DNA from: Microtetraspora sp. NBRC 16547
GTDB lineage: Bacteria; Actinomycetota; Actinomycetes; Streptosporangiales; Streptosporangiaceae
Length of the DNA: 64,000 nucleotides
Assembly (NCBI RefSeq): GCF_030268965.1
Contig: NZ_BSSE01000008.1
Location: 186,001 to 250,000, forward strand
Reading direction: 5' to 3'
Part shown: positions 44,323 to 52,606 of the stretch, piece after piece
Layout of the letters: each line of letters opens with the position of its first letter
Numbering within the stretch: the stretch's first letter is position 1
Made by a program: the position numbers and the translations under genes
Notes under the pieces: model-generated
The model's database searches: none
What the model saw: the letters and a program-made list of their open reading frames with translations, nothing else
Told to the model about the DNA's origin: nothing

Positions 44323-45621
44323 CTAGTGCAGCAGTCCGGCTTTGCGGGCGTTGAAGGTCAGTTCGTCGCGGTGGTCCGGGTGGGCGATGGCGATCAGGCG
44401 TCGGGCGCGCTCGTCAAGGCTGGCTCCGCGCAGCCTCGCGACGCCGTATTCGGTCACCACGTGGTCGGTGGCGTTCTTCAGGGTGGTCACGACGCTGCCG
44501 GGGGTAAGAGTGGTGCGGATCTTGCTGTGTCCTTCGCTGGTGGCGGAGTGCAGGACGAGGAATGCCTTACCGCCGGGCGAGTACATCGCGCCGTGGGCGA
44601 AGTCGGCCTGGCCTCCGGAGGAGGACCAGTAGCGCCCCGCGATGGTCTCGCTGGCGGCCTGGCCCATCAGGTCGACTTCGGTGGTGGCGTTGATGGACAT
44701 GAAGTTCGGCTCTTTGGCGACCACGCGCGGGTCGTTGGTCCACTCCACCGGCATCATTTCCACGGCCGGGTTGTGGTCCAGCCAGCGCATCAGGTCCGGG
44801 CTGCCGACGCAGAAGGTGGTCACGTGCTTGTTGCGGTGCTGCTGCTTCGCCGTGCCGGTGGCGACGCCCTTGTTGGCGAGTTCCATGAGCCCGTCGGAGA
44901 AGCATTCGGTGTGGATGCCCAGGTCTTTGTGGTCGCCCAGGGCCCTGAGTAGGGCGTCGGGGATGGAGCCGACGCCGACTTGCAGGCACGCGCCATTGGG
45001 GATCATCTCGGCGATGTGGCCGGCGATCGCCTCGTCCTGCGGTCTCGGGGCGCGGCGCGGCTTACCTGCGGGGAGCTGGGCGTCGGTGCGGATCCAGCCG
45101 GCGGTCTGGCTGATGTGGATCTGGTTCTGGCCGTATGTGTAGGGCTGCGCGTCCATGACTTCGAGGAAGAAGGGGACCTGTCCGATGAACGCGGAGACGT
45201 AGTCGGCGTTGGTGCCCAGGCTGAAGTAGCCGTGCTTGCCCGGCCCGGCCGCGGCGGCCAGGATCAGGGAGGGATTGAGCATGCGCAGCAGCAGCGGCAT
45301 CTCAGAGAAGTGGTTGGGCACCAGCTCACACCGGCCGTCCCAGTATGCCTGGCGGGATCCCGGGCCCAGGAAGTAGTCGTAATGGCGCAGGTGGTCGCCG
45401 AAGTCGCCGTTGATATAGCTCCGGGAGACGAACGGGTCCATGCGGTGGATGCGGACCCGGTCGAGCTGGTCGGCGTGTGCCTCAAGGGTGTCGAGCAATG
45501 TAGGTGGCTCGCCGAGCGCGACCGGGACGATAAGGTCGCAGTCCGCGCCGACGAACTTGAGGACATCGCTTGCGGCGCCGGGCCGGAGACCAGAACCCTC
45601 AGCAGGAGCAACGGCGTTCAT
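44323..45621 (-). CDS. Acetyl-CoA hydrolase/CoA-transferase family (4-hydroxybutyrate CoA-transferase-like)
   Basis: This 432-residue enzyme starts at an ATG behind GGAGGT. It has the family I CoA-transferase fold: GPGKHGYFSLGTNADY, the glycine-rich LQVGVGSIPDALLRAL, the catalytic Glu in GIHTECFSDGLMEL, and NATTEVDLMGQAASE in the C-terminal half. The family moves CoA between acetate and succinate, butyrate or 4-hydroxybutyrate. A succinate-semialdehyde dehydrogenase lies 1.2 kb away, so a 4-hydroxybutyrate/GABA route is possible, but the two genes point apart and the link is weak. The upstream 130 bp should hold its promoter. Confidence 0.88.
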   Translation of the reverse strand: MNAVAPAEGSGLRPGAASDVLKFVGADCDLIVPVALGEPPTLLDTLEAHADQLDRVRIHRMDPFVSRSYINGDFGDHLRHYDYFLGPGSRQAYWDGRCELVPNHFSEMPLLLRMLNPSLILAAAAGPGKHGYFSLGTNADYVSAFIGQVPFFLEVMDAQPYTYGQNQIHISQTAGWIRTDAQLPAGKPRRAPRPQDEAIAGHIAEMIPNGACLQVGVGSIPDALLRALGDHKDLGIHTECFSDGLMELANKGVATGTAKQQHRNKHVTTFCVGSPDLMRWLDHNPAVEMMPVEWTNDPRVVAKEPNFMSINATTEVDLMGQAASETIAGRYWSSSGGQADFAHGAMYSPGGKAFLVLHSATSEGHSKIRTTLTPGSVVTTLKNATDHVVTEYGVARLRGASLDERARRLIAIAHPDHRDELTFNARKAGLLH

Positions 45622-45754
45622 GGTGCACCTCCTACCCTTCAGGTTTAGCTGGATGCATCACACGCTGTCGAATGCCGGTGATGACCGCTCCGGCCGGGCA
45701 CGCGGCCTGGGGGCCGGTCCCGGCCGACAGCGGCTCCGGCCGCGCCCGTCTCCT

Positions 45755-46279
45755 CTATAGCCCTCGCCCGTCACGTCGCCGAGGATTGCCAAGGACCGCG
45801 GTCAGATCCTCGGTGACCTGCGCGAGCAGGCCGGCACCGAAGACGCAGAGTGTGCCTTCCCACGGATGACCGAAGGTGCCAAAGCTAAAATCCTCCGAGA
45901 AGTAGACGTAGTAGTCCCCGTCTGGAAATGCACTACCCGGCCATCGCGGTTGTCCCAGGCCGCCCACCGGGTCCGGCCGGAAGCGCACCGCCGAGTGGTA
46001 CCAGTCCACAGAGTAGAGCCACATTTCCGGCAGAGCGCAGGCGGCCAAACCACGCTGTATTACCGCTCCCAACTGGTCTAACTTCTTACCCTCCGGCGCG
46101 TCCTCTACCGGGTCGAGAAGGATGGCGGACAGACCCCACGTGACCGATGGGCTTGGCTCTCGAATACTCGGCCACCCTTGCCAGTCATAGCTGGGCCGGA
46201 ACACAAACGCTTCAACGAAGCGATTGCAGATATCGCGGTACTCAGAGACGCCACATTCCACATAGCCGTCGCTACTCAC
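45755..46279 (-). CDS. DUF2716-like hypothetical protein
   Basis: This 174-residue protein has the order EAFVFRPSYDWQGWPSIREP, PSVTWGLS, LYSVDWYHSAVRFRPDPVGG, PDGDYYVYFSEDFSFGTFGH and PWEGTLCVFG. This W-P-I-EP-PS-TW and FGHPWE pattern is what I associate with DUF2716, a family of unknown function common in actinomycetes. It is soluble, without a signal peptide. It is a single gene between the CoA-transferase and a gap, so context says nothing about its role. Confidence 0.7.
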   Translation of the reverse strand: MSSDGYVECGVSEYRDICNRFVEAFVFRPSYDWQGWPSIREPSPSVTWGLSAILLDPVEDAPEGKKLDQLGAVIQRGLAACALPEMWLYSVDWYHSAVRFRPDPVGGLGQPRWPGSAFPDGDYYVYFSEDFSFGTFGHPWEGTLCVFGAGLLAQVTEDLTAVLGNPRRRDGRGL

Positions 46280-46848
46280 AGATGGAATATAGGACCGCTG
46301 TGGCCGGCCCAGTGGGCAACCTGAGGGGCGGACACGTCAGGGTTGAGCTATGTGGAGACACAGGCGTGGCGGAGGTCGCCGACCCGCTTGGTCAGTGGTG
46401 ATTCGGCCTTTCGCGACCGACAACAAGACCATCGCCAAGACCGCCACTATCCTGGCCCGCGGGTCGGCAAGCTCTGAGGTCTCGCACCGTGGTTGAAGCA
46501 CGCGAACGCACCGGCGGTAGTCTCTGAACCGAAGAGATCGGCGGAGCGACGCTCGAACTCAGCGGCCAGGGGTCCCCCCAGACGGCTCTGATCGACATGA
46601 TCGAAGCCGGGCCGCGAGCCGTACGGCGGCCGCCATGACGACCCCTGTTACCCGAGGCGCACCGTGAACACCTGCAGGGCTGCCGTCGCCCCGTACTTCG
46701 GGCCCGAGGCGCTCGACCCTGTTGTCTCCTCCGAGAGCGACCAGGCGAGCGAGGGGCGGACGCGTCGGCGCACAGCTCCGCACCGCCGACACTCACAATC
46801 GGTGCCCGAACCGGCACCGGCTGAACCACTCCCGACAGGAGAACGACG
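46280..46848. other. Gap without a convincing gene
   Basis: Open frames on both strands are arginine-rich artefacts. Only the last bases (CAGGAGAACGACG before ATG) are identifiable, as the ribosome-binding site of the dehydrogenase. I see no repeat or RNA gene. Confidence 0.4.
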
Positions 46849-48210
46849 ATGAGCACCAGTCCCTCCTACCAGGTGACCGACCCGGCGACGGGCAAGGTCG
46901 TCGAGACCTTCGAGCCGGCGACCGACGCAGACGTCGAGGCCGCGCTGACGGCCGCCGCTGCGGCGTACACGACGTGGAAGGACGTCCCGATCACCCGACG
47001 TGCCGAGATCGTCAGCAAGGTCGGAGCACTGTTCGCCGAGCGTGCGGATGAGCTCGCCGCGATCGCGGCCCAGGAGATGGGCAAGCCGGTCTCGGAGGGA
47101 GTGGAGGAGGTCGAGTTCTGCCAGGCGATCTTCGACTACTTCGCGACCGAGGGCCCGACGCTCGCTGCGGACCAGCCGATCAAGACGTTCGCCGGCGGAA
47201 AGGCGGTCGTGCAGAAACTGCCGATCGGTGTTCTGCTCGGGATCATGCCGTGGAACTTCCCGTTCTACCAGATCGCCCGTTTCGCGGCGCCCAACCTGAT
47301 GCTGGGCAACACGATCATCCTCAAGCACGCCGAGTCGGTGCCGCGGTCGGCGCTCGCAGTCGAACAGATCATGAAGGACGCCGGCGTGCCGGAGGGCGCG
47401 TACGTCAACGTGTTCGCGACCCACGAGCAGATCGAGACGATCATCGCCGACCCACGGGTGCAGGGCGTCTCGCTGACCGGATCCGAGCGGGCCGGTGCGA
47501 TCGTCGCGTCGCTCGCGGGGAAGAACCTGAAGAAGTGCGTGCTCGAGTTGGGAGGCTCGGACCCTTACGTGATCCTCGACAGCGACGACGTCGCGGAGGC
47601 GGCGGAGACCGCGTGGGGCACCCGCCTGTACAACATGGGCCAGGCCTGCAACTCCAACAAGCGCATGATCGTGATGGATGACATCTTCGATGACTTCGTC
47701 TCGGAGCTCACCCGGAAGGCGCTCGCGATCGAGCCGGGGTCATTCGCCCCGATGTCATCTCGGGCGGCTGCGGAGACGCTCGCGGCCCAGGTCGAGGACG
47801 CGGTCAGCAAGGGAGCGACGCTGCATGCCGGTGGTGTGCTCAGTGACGGCCCGGCGGCGTACTACTCGCCTGCTGTCCTCACAGGGATCACCCCGGACAT
47901 GCGGGCCTATCGCGAAGAGCTGTTCGGGCCGGTCGCCGTGGTCTACAAGGTCGGCAGCGACGAGGAGGCCCTGGAGCTCGCGAACGACACGCAGTACGGA
48001 CTGGGTGGCGCGGTGTTCAGCACCGACGTGGATCGAGCCACATCCATGGCCTCACGGCTCGAGACCGGGATGGCGAACGTGAACACCCCTGCCGGTGAAG
48101 GCGCAGAAGTTCCGTTCGGCGGGGTGAAGCGCTCCGGGTTCGGCCGCGAGCTCGGTCCCCTCGGCATGGACGAGTTCGTCAACAAGCGGATGTTCTTCGT
48201 CGCAGACTGA
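46849..48210 (+). CDS. NAD(P)-dependent succinate-semialdehyde dehydrogenase
   Basis: This 453-residue aldehyde dehydrogenase starts at ATG behind AGGAGA. It has the family motifs in order: GVLLGIMPWNFPFYQIARFA (Asn of PWNFP), ILKHAESVPRSAL, LTGSERAGAIVASLAGKNLK, the catalytic Glu in LELGGSDPYV and the catalytic Cys in NMGQACNSNKR, then EELFGPVAVVYKV and PFGGVKRSGFGRELG. The length and the GGSDPYV/QACNSNKR variants fit the bacterial GabD2-like SSADH group, which oxidises succinic semialdehyde to succinate. It is a single gene, closed by an exceptional hairpin terminator. Confidence 0.9.
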   Translation: MSTSPSYQVTDPATGKVVETFEPATDADVEAALTAAAAAYTTWKDVPITRRAEIVSKVGALFAERADELAAIAAQEMGKPVSEGVEEVEFCQAIFDYFATEGPTLAADQPIKTFAGGKAVVQKLPIGVLLGIMPWNFPFYQIARFAAPNLMLGNTIILKHAESVPRSALAVEQIMKDAGVPEGAYVNVFATHEQIETIIADPRVQGVSLTGSERAGAIVASLAGKNLKKCVLELGGSDPYVILDSDDVAEAAETAWGTRLYNMGQACNSNKRMIVMDDIFDDFVSELTRKALAIEPGSFAPMSSRAAAETLAAQVEDAVSKGATLHAGGVLSDGPAAYYSPAVLTGITPDMRAYREELFGPVAVVYKVGSDEEALELANDTQYGLGGAVFSTDVDRATSMASRLETGMANVNTPAGEGAEVPFGGVKRSGFGRELGPLGMDEFVNKRMFFVAD

Positions 48211-48221
48211 CAGCGCCGCCG

Positions 48222-48264
48222 CGTGATGAGGCCGACGGATCCTGGATCCGTCGGCCTCATCACG
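48222..48264 (+). terminator. Near-perfect 21-bp hairpin terminator
   Basis: Two perfectly complementary 21-nt arms (beginning CGTGATGAGGCCG and ending CGGCCTCATCACG) are separated by a single base, so the real loop will open a few pairs. It starts 11 nt after the dehydrogenase stop and insulates it from the tRNA-Sec/sel genes. Confidence 0.9.
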
Positions 48265-48392
48265 CCCCCGCATATCTCTTCCCCGGCACCCGGCACCCGG
48301 CATCGGGAACCGAGTGGAGAACGCGCCCGCCGGGCCGAACTCGAAGGGGGAGCCGAGCGCGTCGCCCACCGCCGGGGTCTATGATCCACTTC

Positions 48393-48485
48393 GGAGGCGT
48401 TTAGGAGTCTGGTGGCCCTCCTGGTCTTCAAAACCAGTGGCGCCGAGCATCTCGGCGCGGCGGGTTCGATTCCCGTCCGCCTCCG
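48393..48485 (+). tRNA. selC: tRNA-Sec (anticodon UCA)
   Basis: The sequence folds as a long selenocysteine tRNA: acceptor GGAGGCG.../...CGCCTCC, anticodon stem CTGGT/ACCAG around the loop CTTCAAA (anticodon TCA at 48428-48430), a long extra arm (GGCGCCGAG and CTCGGCGC), and T arm CGGGTTCGATTCCCG. The 93-nt length, long variable arm and UCA anticodon are diagnostic. CCA is not encoded. It lies just upstream of selA and selB. Confidence 0.96.
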
Positions 48486-48513
48486 CTGATCAGTGCATTC
48501 GGGATGGTCGTGA

Positions 48514-49794
48514 GTGGATCGACGCAGGTCTGTGCCGCGGACGGATGCCATGCTGGCCGACCCTCGGCTGGCCGCCGCGCAGGAGGTACTCGGCCGTAGC
48601 CTCGTCAAGGCCGCGGTGGCGGACGCCCAGCAGCGGGTCCGCGAGGGCTTCGCCGACCCCGGCGAAGCGGTGGAGGCCGCGCTCGCCCTCCTCCCCGCGA
48701 CCGCCGGCGGGCTCAAGAGCGTGGTCAACGCCACCGGCGTGCTCGTGCACACCAATCTGGGCCGGGCTCCGCTCTCACCCGCCGCCGTCGCGGCGGTCAC
48801 CGCGGCCTCCGGCTATACCGACGTCGAGTTCGACCTGGCCGACGGGCGACGCGCCCGCCGTGGGCGTACGGCTCTCGCCGCGCTGGCGCAGGCGGTGCCC
48901 GAGGCGGGGGCTGTGCACGTGGTCAACAACAACGCGGCCGCGCTCGTGCTCGCCGTCGCGGTGCTCGCGCCGGGCAAGGAGGTCCTCGTCAGCCGGGGCG
49001 AGCTGGTGGAGATCGGCGACGGGTTCCGCCTGCCCGAGCTGCTGGAGTCCGCCGGTTGCCGGCTTCGCGAGGTCGGCACCACGAACCGCACCGCCTTGCG
49101 CGACTACGTGCACGCCTGCGGCCCGGACACAGGCTTCATTCTCAAGGTCCATCCGTCCAACTACCGGATCGAGGGATTCACCTCCGAGGTCTCCATCCAG
49201 GAGCTGGCCACGATCGGGCCGCCCGTGGTGGCCGACATCGGCTCGGGGCTGCTCCGCCCGGAACCCCTGCTGCCCGGCGAACCGGACGCGGCCGGCGCAC
49301 TGCTCCAGGGAGCGGCGCTGGTCACCGCCAGCGGCGACAAGCTGCTCGGCGGCCCGCAGGCGGGTCTCCTGCTCGGCGATGAGGACCTCGTGGAACGGCT
49401 GCGCCGCCATCCCCTCGCCCGCGCGCTGCGGGTGGACAAGCTCACCCTGGCCGCGCTCGAAGCGACCCTGCGCGGTTCGCTGCCGCCGGTGCACCGCTCG
49501 CTCCGCACAAGCGTCGCCGAGCTCAGGGAACGTGCGGAACGACTCGCGCGACGCCTCGGCGGCCGCGCGGAGGCGGTGGCGACCGTGGCCAGGGTCGGCG
49601 GCGGGGGCGCGCCGGGAGTGGAGCTGCCCAGCGCGGGAATCGCCGTGGACGCGGACCTGGCCGCACGGCTGCGCTCCTGCGACCCTCCCGTGATCGGCCG
49701 GGTCACAGGAGGGCGCCTGGTGCTCGACCTGCGCGCGGTCGAGCCCGGTCAGGACGAGGTCATCGCCGCCGCGTTGGAGCGCGTGTGCAGGTGA
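48514..49794 (+). CDS. selA: L-seryl-tRNA(Sec) selenium transferase
   Basis: This 426-residue PLP enzyme converts Ser-tRNA(Sec) to Sec-tRNA(Sec) with selenophosphate. Visible SelA motifs are VVNATGVLVHTNLGRAPLS, VHVVNNNAAALVLAVA, SRGELVEIGDGFRLPELLES, the GTTNRT loop, LKVHPSNYRIEGFT, VVADIGSGLL and the PLP lysine in SGDKLLGGPQAGLLLG. It starts at GTG 28 nt after the tRNA-Sec gene and overlaps selB by 10 nt. No selD for selenophosphate synthesis is in the window and must lie elsewhere. Confidence 0.96.
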   Translation: MDRRRSVPRTDAMLADPRLAAAQEVLGRSLVKAAVADAQQRVREGFADPGEAVEAALALLPATAGGLKSVVNATGVLVHTNLGRAPLSPAAVAAVTAASGYTDVEFDLADGRRARRGRTALAALAQAVPEAGAVHVVNNNAAALVLAVAVLAPGKEVLVSRGELVEIGDGFRLPELLESAGCRLREVGTTNRTALRDYVHACGPDTGFILKVHPSNYRIEGFTSEVSIQELATIGPPVVADIGSGLLRPEPLLPGEPDAAGALLQGAALVTASGDKLLGGPQAGLLLGDEDLVERLRRHPLARALRVDKLTLAALEATLRGSLPPVHRSLRTSVAELRERAERLARRLGGRAEAVATVARVGGGGAPGVELPSAGIAVDADLAARLRSCDPPVIGRVTGGRLVLDLRAVEPGQDEVIAAALERVCR

Positions 49795-51530
49795 TCGCGA
49801 CGGCCGGGCACGTCGACCACGGCAAGTCGACGCTGATCCGGGCGCTGACCGGAATGGAGCCTGACCGCTGGGCCGAGGAACGCCGCCGCGGCATGACCAT
49901 CGACCTCGGCTTCGCCTGGACCACCCTGCGCTCGGGCGAACGGATCGCGTTCGTCGACGTTCCCGGGCACGAGCGTTTCGTCACCAACATGCTGGCCGGG
50001 GTCGGGCCGTGCCCGGCGGTGATGATCGTCGTGGCCGCCGACGAGGGCTGGCAGGCCCAGTCGGCCGAGCACTTGGCCGCGCTCGACGCCCTGGGCGTAC
50101 GGCATGGCCTGGCGGTCGTCACCAGGGCCGATCTCGCCGAGCCTGAGCTCGCCCTGACACAGGTCCACGGCCACCTCGACAAAACATGCCTGGCGGGGAT
50201 CGAGAGCGTCGTCGTCAGCGGGCGGACCGGGCAGGGGCTTCCCGAGCTGGAGGCCGCCCTGGCCCGGCTCGCCGCCACGTTGCCCGAGCCGGACACCGAG
50301 GGTGCCGTCCGGTTGTGGATCGACCGGGTCTTCACCGTGGCGGGAGCGGGGACCGTCGTCACCGGCACGCTGAGCAGGGGGACGCTCCGTGTCGGCGACG
50401 AGCTGGACATGAGCGGCCGGCGGGTCAGGATCCGCGGGCTCCAGACACTCGGTGAGAAGAAGGAGAAGGTCTCCGCGACCGCCCGCGTCGCCGTCAACCT
50501 CCGGGGCGTCGACCGTGACGGCCTGTCCCGAGGCATGGCGCTGGTGACTCCCGAGTTCTGGATGCCGACCCGGGTCATCGACGTACGGCTGAACGCGGGC
50601 GTGCATCATCGTGGAGAGGCGGTGCTCCACGTCGGGTCGGCCGCCGTCCCCGTCAGGCTCCGTTTCCTCGGCGGCGACACCGCCAGGCTCACCCTCAGCC
50701 GTACCCTGCCTCTCAGGACAGGCGACCGGGGCCTGCTCCGCGATCCCGGCAGACGGGAGATCATCGCCGGGCTGCGAGTGCTGGATGTGCGTCCTCCCGC
50801 GCTGCGGCGCCGGGGCGCGGCAGCCGCCAGGGCGGCCGCGCTCGGCGAGGTGGGGCTCCCCGACGCCGCGGCCCTGCTGCGCTGGCATGGCCTGCTGAGG
50901 GGCAGCGAGCTCACGGCGATGGGCTGCCCGCCCGGGGGCTCACCCGTCGTCGGCGACTGGTACGCCGACCCGGGGCACTGGTCGTCGCTGCGCAGCCGTC
51001 TCGCCGACCACGTCTCGCGACGGCCCGCACTCGACCCGGGGATCACCGTGGACGCCGCCACCCAGCTGCTCGCCCTGTCTGATCGCCGGCTCACCGAGGC
51101 GCTCGTGGCGCCGCCGCTGGCGGTCGAGGGCGGGCGGATCCTTCCCGCCGGAGGGTCGCTGCCTCCAGCGATCGCCAAGGCGGTCACGGAGCTGACCGCC
51201 GACCTCGCCGAGCAGCCCTTCAACGCCCCTACCGCCGAGCGCCTGAACGAACTCGGCCTCACGGGCAAGGCGCTGGCGGCGGCGCTCCGCTCGGGCGCGG
51301 TGACGTCGATCGCGAAGAACGTCATCCTCCTGCCCGGCGCGCTGGACAGGGCCGCGGACGTTCTCGCCCGGTTGCCCTCGCCCTTCACCGTCAGCGACGC
51401 GCGGGTCGCCCTGGCCACCAGCCGCCGCGTCGTCCTCCCCCTCCTGGAGCGCCTCGACGCCGGGGGAATCACCCGGCGGATCGACAACGACCTGCGCATA
51501 TGCCGCCCCCAGGACGGGTCGCACCTCTAG
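49785..51530 (+). CDS. selB: Selenocysteine-specific translation elongation factor
   Basis: This 581-residue GTPase begins with the P-loop AGHVDHGKSTLIRAL, then RRGMTIDLGFAW (switch I), VDVPGHERFV (switch II) and a TRAD motif replacing NKxD. Two beta-barrel domains follow (GTVVTGTLSRGTLRVGDELD), then C-terminal winged-helix domains that bind the SECIS hairpin. It delivers Sec-tRNA to UGA codons. It is co-translated with selA. Its 3' end overlaps by 4 nt the last gene of a convergent operon that contains an in-frame UGA (see below). Confidence 0.95.
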   Translation: MQVIATAGHVDHGKSTLIRALTGMEPDRWAEERRRGMTIDLGFAWTTLRSGERIAFVDVPGHERFVTNMLAGVGPCPAVMIVVAADEGWQAQSAEHLAALDALGVRHGLAVVTRADLAEPELALTQVHGHLDKTCLAGIESVVVSGRTGQGLPELEAALARLAATLPEPDTEGAVRLWIDRVFTVAGAGTVVTGTLSRGTLRVGDELDMSGRRVRIRGLQTLGEKKEKVSATARVAVNLRGVDRDGLSRGMALVTPEFWMPTRVIDVRLNAGVHHRGEAVLHVGSAAVPVRLRFLGGDTARLTLSRTLPLRTGDRGLLRDPGRREIIAGLRVLDVRPPALRRRGAAAARAAALGEVGLPDAAALLRWHGLLRGSELTAMGCPPGGSPVVGDWYADPGHWSSLRSRLADHVSRRPALDPGITVDAATQLLALSDRRLTEALVAPPLAVEGGRILPAGGSLPPAIAKAVTELTADLAEQPFNAPTAERLNELGLTGKALAAALRSGAVTSIAKNVILLPGALDRAADVLARLPSPFTVSDARVALATSRRVVLPLLERLDAGGITRRIDNDLRICRPQDGSHL

Positions 51531-52039
51531 GACGGGACGGCGTCCAGCTGGGTACGCGCGGCCTCCGCGAACAGTTGGAGCTCCGCGTCAGAGCCGGTGC
51601 CGGCGAGCACGATGAACCTGTCCTTCGACATCGCCGCCACCTCCACCTCGCCGTCGTGGCGCGCGACGTTCTTGGGCCCGGGCACCGAGGTGACGCTGCC
51701 GACCGTTCCGCATTCCGCATAGAAGGACTTGAACGCGTCCATGGCGTCCACCCCGCTCACCACGACCTGCGTCATCGTGGTCCCGTCCGTCGCCGTGAAG
51801 GAACGCCACGAGGTCGCGGCTTCCATCGGCGCGATGACCCGCTTCCCGCAGGGCACCAGGCTCGCGTCCAGATCTCGCCAGATCCCGTGCGAGGCGCCCG
51901 TGACTGTCCACGTACGGCCGTCCTTCAGTTGGCCCGGTTCCAGGAGGAGCGAGGGCGGGTCGGTCTTCACCGGCTCTGCGCCGCAGGCGGCGCAGGCGGC
52001 GCAGAGCAGCGCGATGAGCGTCACGATCGTGCGGTTCAC
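51527..52039 (-). CDS. Predicted lipoprotein
   Basis: This 170-residue protein has a lipoprotein-type signal (MNRTIVTLIALLCAACAACG) with two candidate lipobox cysteines at about 16 and 19. The mature part is small and mixed alpha/beta, with two cysteines (LVPCGKR and YAECGTVG) and a C-terminal ELQLFAEAARTQLDAVPS. I do not recognise a family. It is the last gene of the methylamine-utilisation-like operon, 36 nt after the MauE-like gene, so it is likely an outer-face component of that system. Confidence 0.75.
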   Translation of the reverse strand: MNRTIVTLIALLCAACAACGAEPVKTDPPSLLLEPGQLKDGRTWTVTGASHGIWRDLDASLVPCGKRVIAPMEAATSWRSFTATDGTTMTQVVVSGVDAMDAFKSFYAECGTVGSVTSVPGPKNVARHDGEVEVAAMSKDRFIVLAGTGSDAELQLFAEAARTQLDAVPS

Positions 52040-52075
52040 GTGTGATGATCCTCTCTCCGGCCTTCGTCACATGGA

Positions 52076-52606
52076 TTATTGCCCGTGGGCCGCGGAGGTT
52101 CCCTGAAGATCGGCCACCTTGTCGGCGACGATCAGGAAGCCCGCCACGAAGATGGCAAGTCCGCAGGCGAGCAGCCGGGCACCCATCTCAGCCGGTACGG
52201 GCGGCCATTCTGCGACGAGCGGTGCCGTGGCCAGTGCCAGCAGTACGGCACGGCCGACCTTCACAGGCGAGGCCGGGCTGGTCTCATCCAGGCATCCGCA
52301 CGGCACCCTGCCCCTGCGCCGCAGCAGTACGGCCAGATAGGCAGCCAGTGCCAGGTACCAGAGCGCCACGGCTGCGGCGGCGAACCGCAACAGCCGGGCT
52401 TCTCCAGCCAGCCAACCAGCCAGTACGGCGGCGCCGGTCAGGCCCTCGGCGGGCCCGACCAGCGGCGCGAGCCGTACCAGGAAGACGGGAAGCAGGTCGT
52501 GTGCTTTGATCACCTCCGTCAGGCTGCCGCGGCGCACCGCGGCAACCACCAGCAGCACGGCGCCCGCCAGGGCGAAGCAGGCAGGCAGAGTGTCGAAGAT
52601 TGTCAT
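52076..52606 (-). CDS. MauE/DoxX-like membrane protein
   Basis: This 176-residue protein has four membrane segments (LPACFALAGAVLLVVAAV; EGLTGAAVLAGWLAG; LLRFAAAAVALWYLALAAYL; the last near the C-terminus) and a central CGC motif (VPCGCLDETSP). The four-helix layout with HDLLP before helix 2 is that of MauE, the methylamine-utilisation membrane protein thought to handle reducing equivalents or disulfides during assembly of the small MADH subunit. The Cys pair suits a thiol-redox role. It follows the Sec-candidate membrane protein with adjoining stop and start. Confidence 0.8.
   Translation of the reverse strand: MTIFDTLPACFALAGAVLLVVAAVRRGSLTEVIKAHDLLPVFLVRLAPLVGPAEGLTGAAVLAGWLAGEARLLRFAAAAVALWYLALAAYLAVLLRRRGRVPCGCLDETSPASPVKVGRAVLLALATAPLVAEWPPVPAEMGARLLACGLAIFVAGFLIVADKVADLQGTSAAHGQ

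Noticed and set aside
46392-46856. Minus-strand open frames in the gap before the dehydrogenase
   Set aside because: Translations are Arg/Pro/Ala-rich without any domain signal, typical of non-coding GC-rich DNA.
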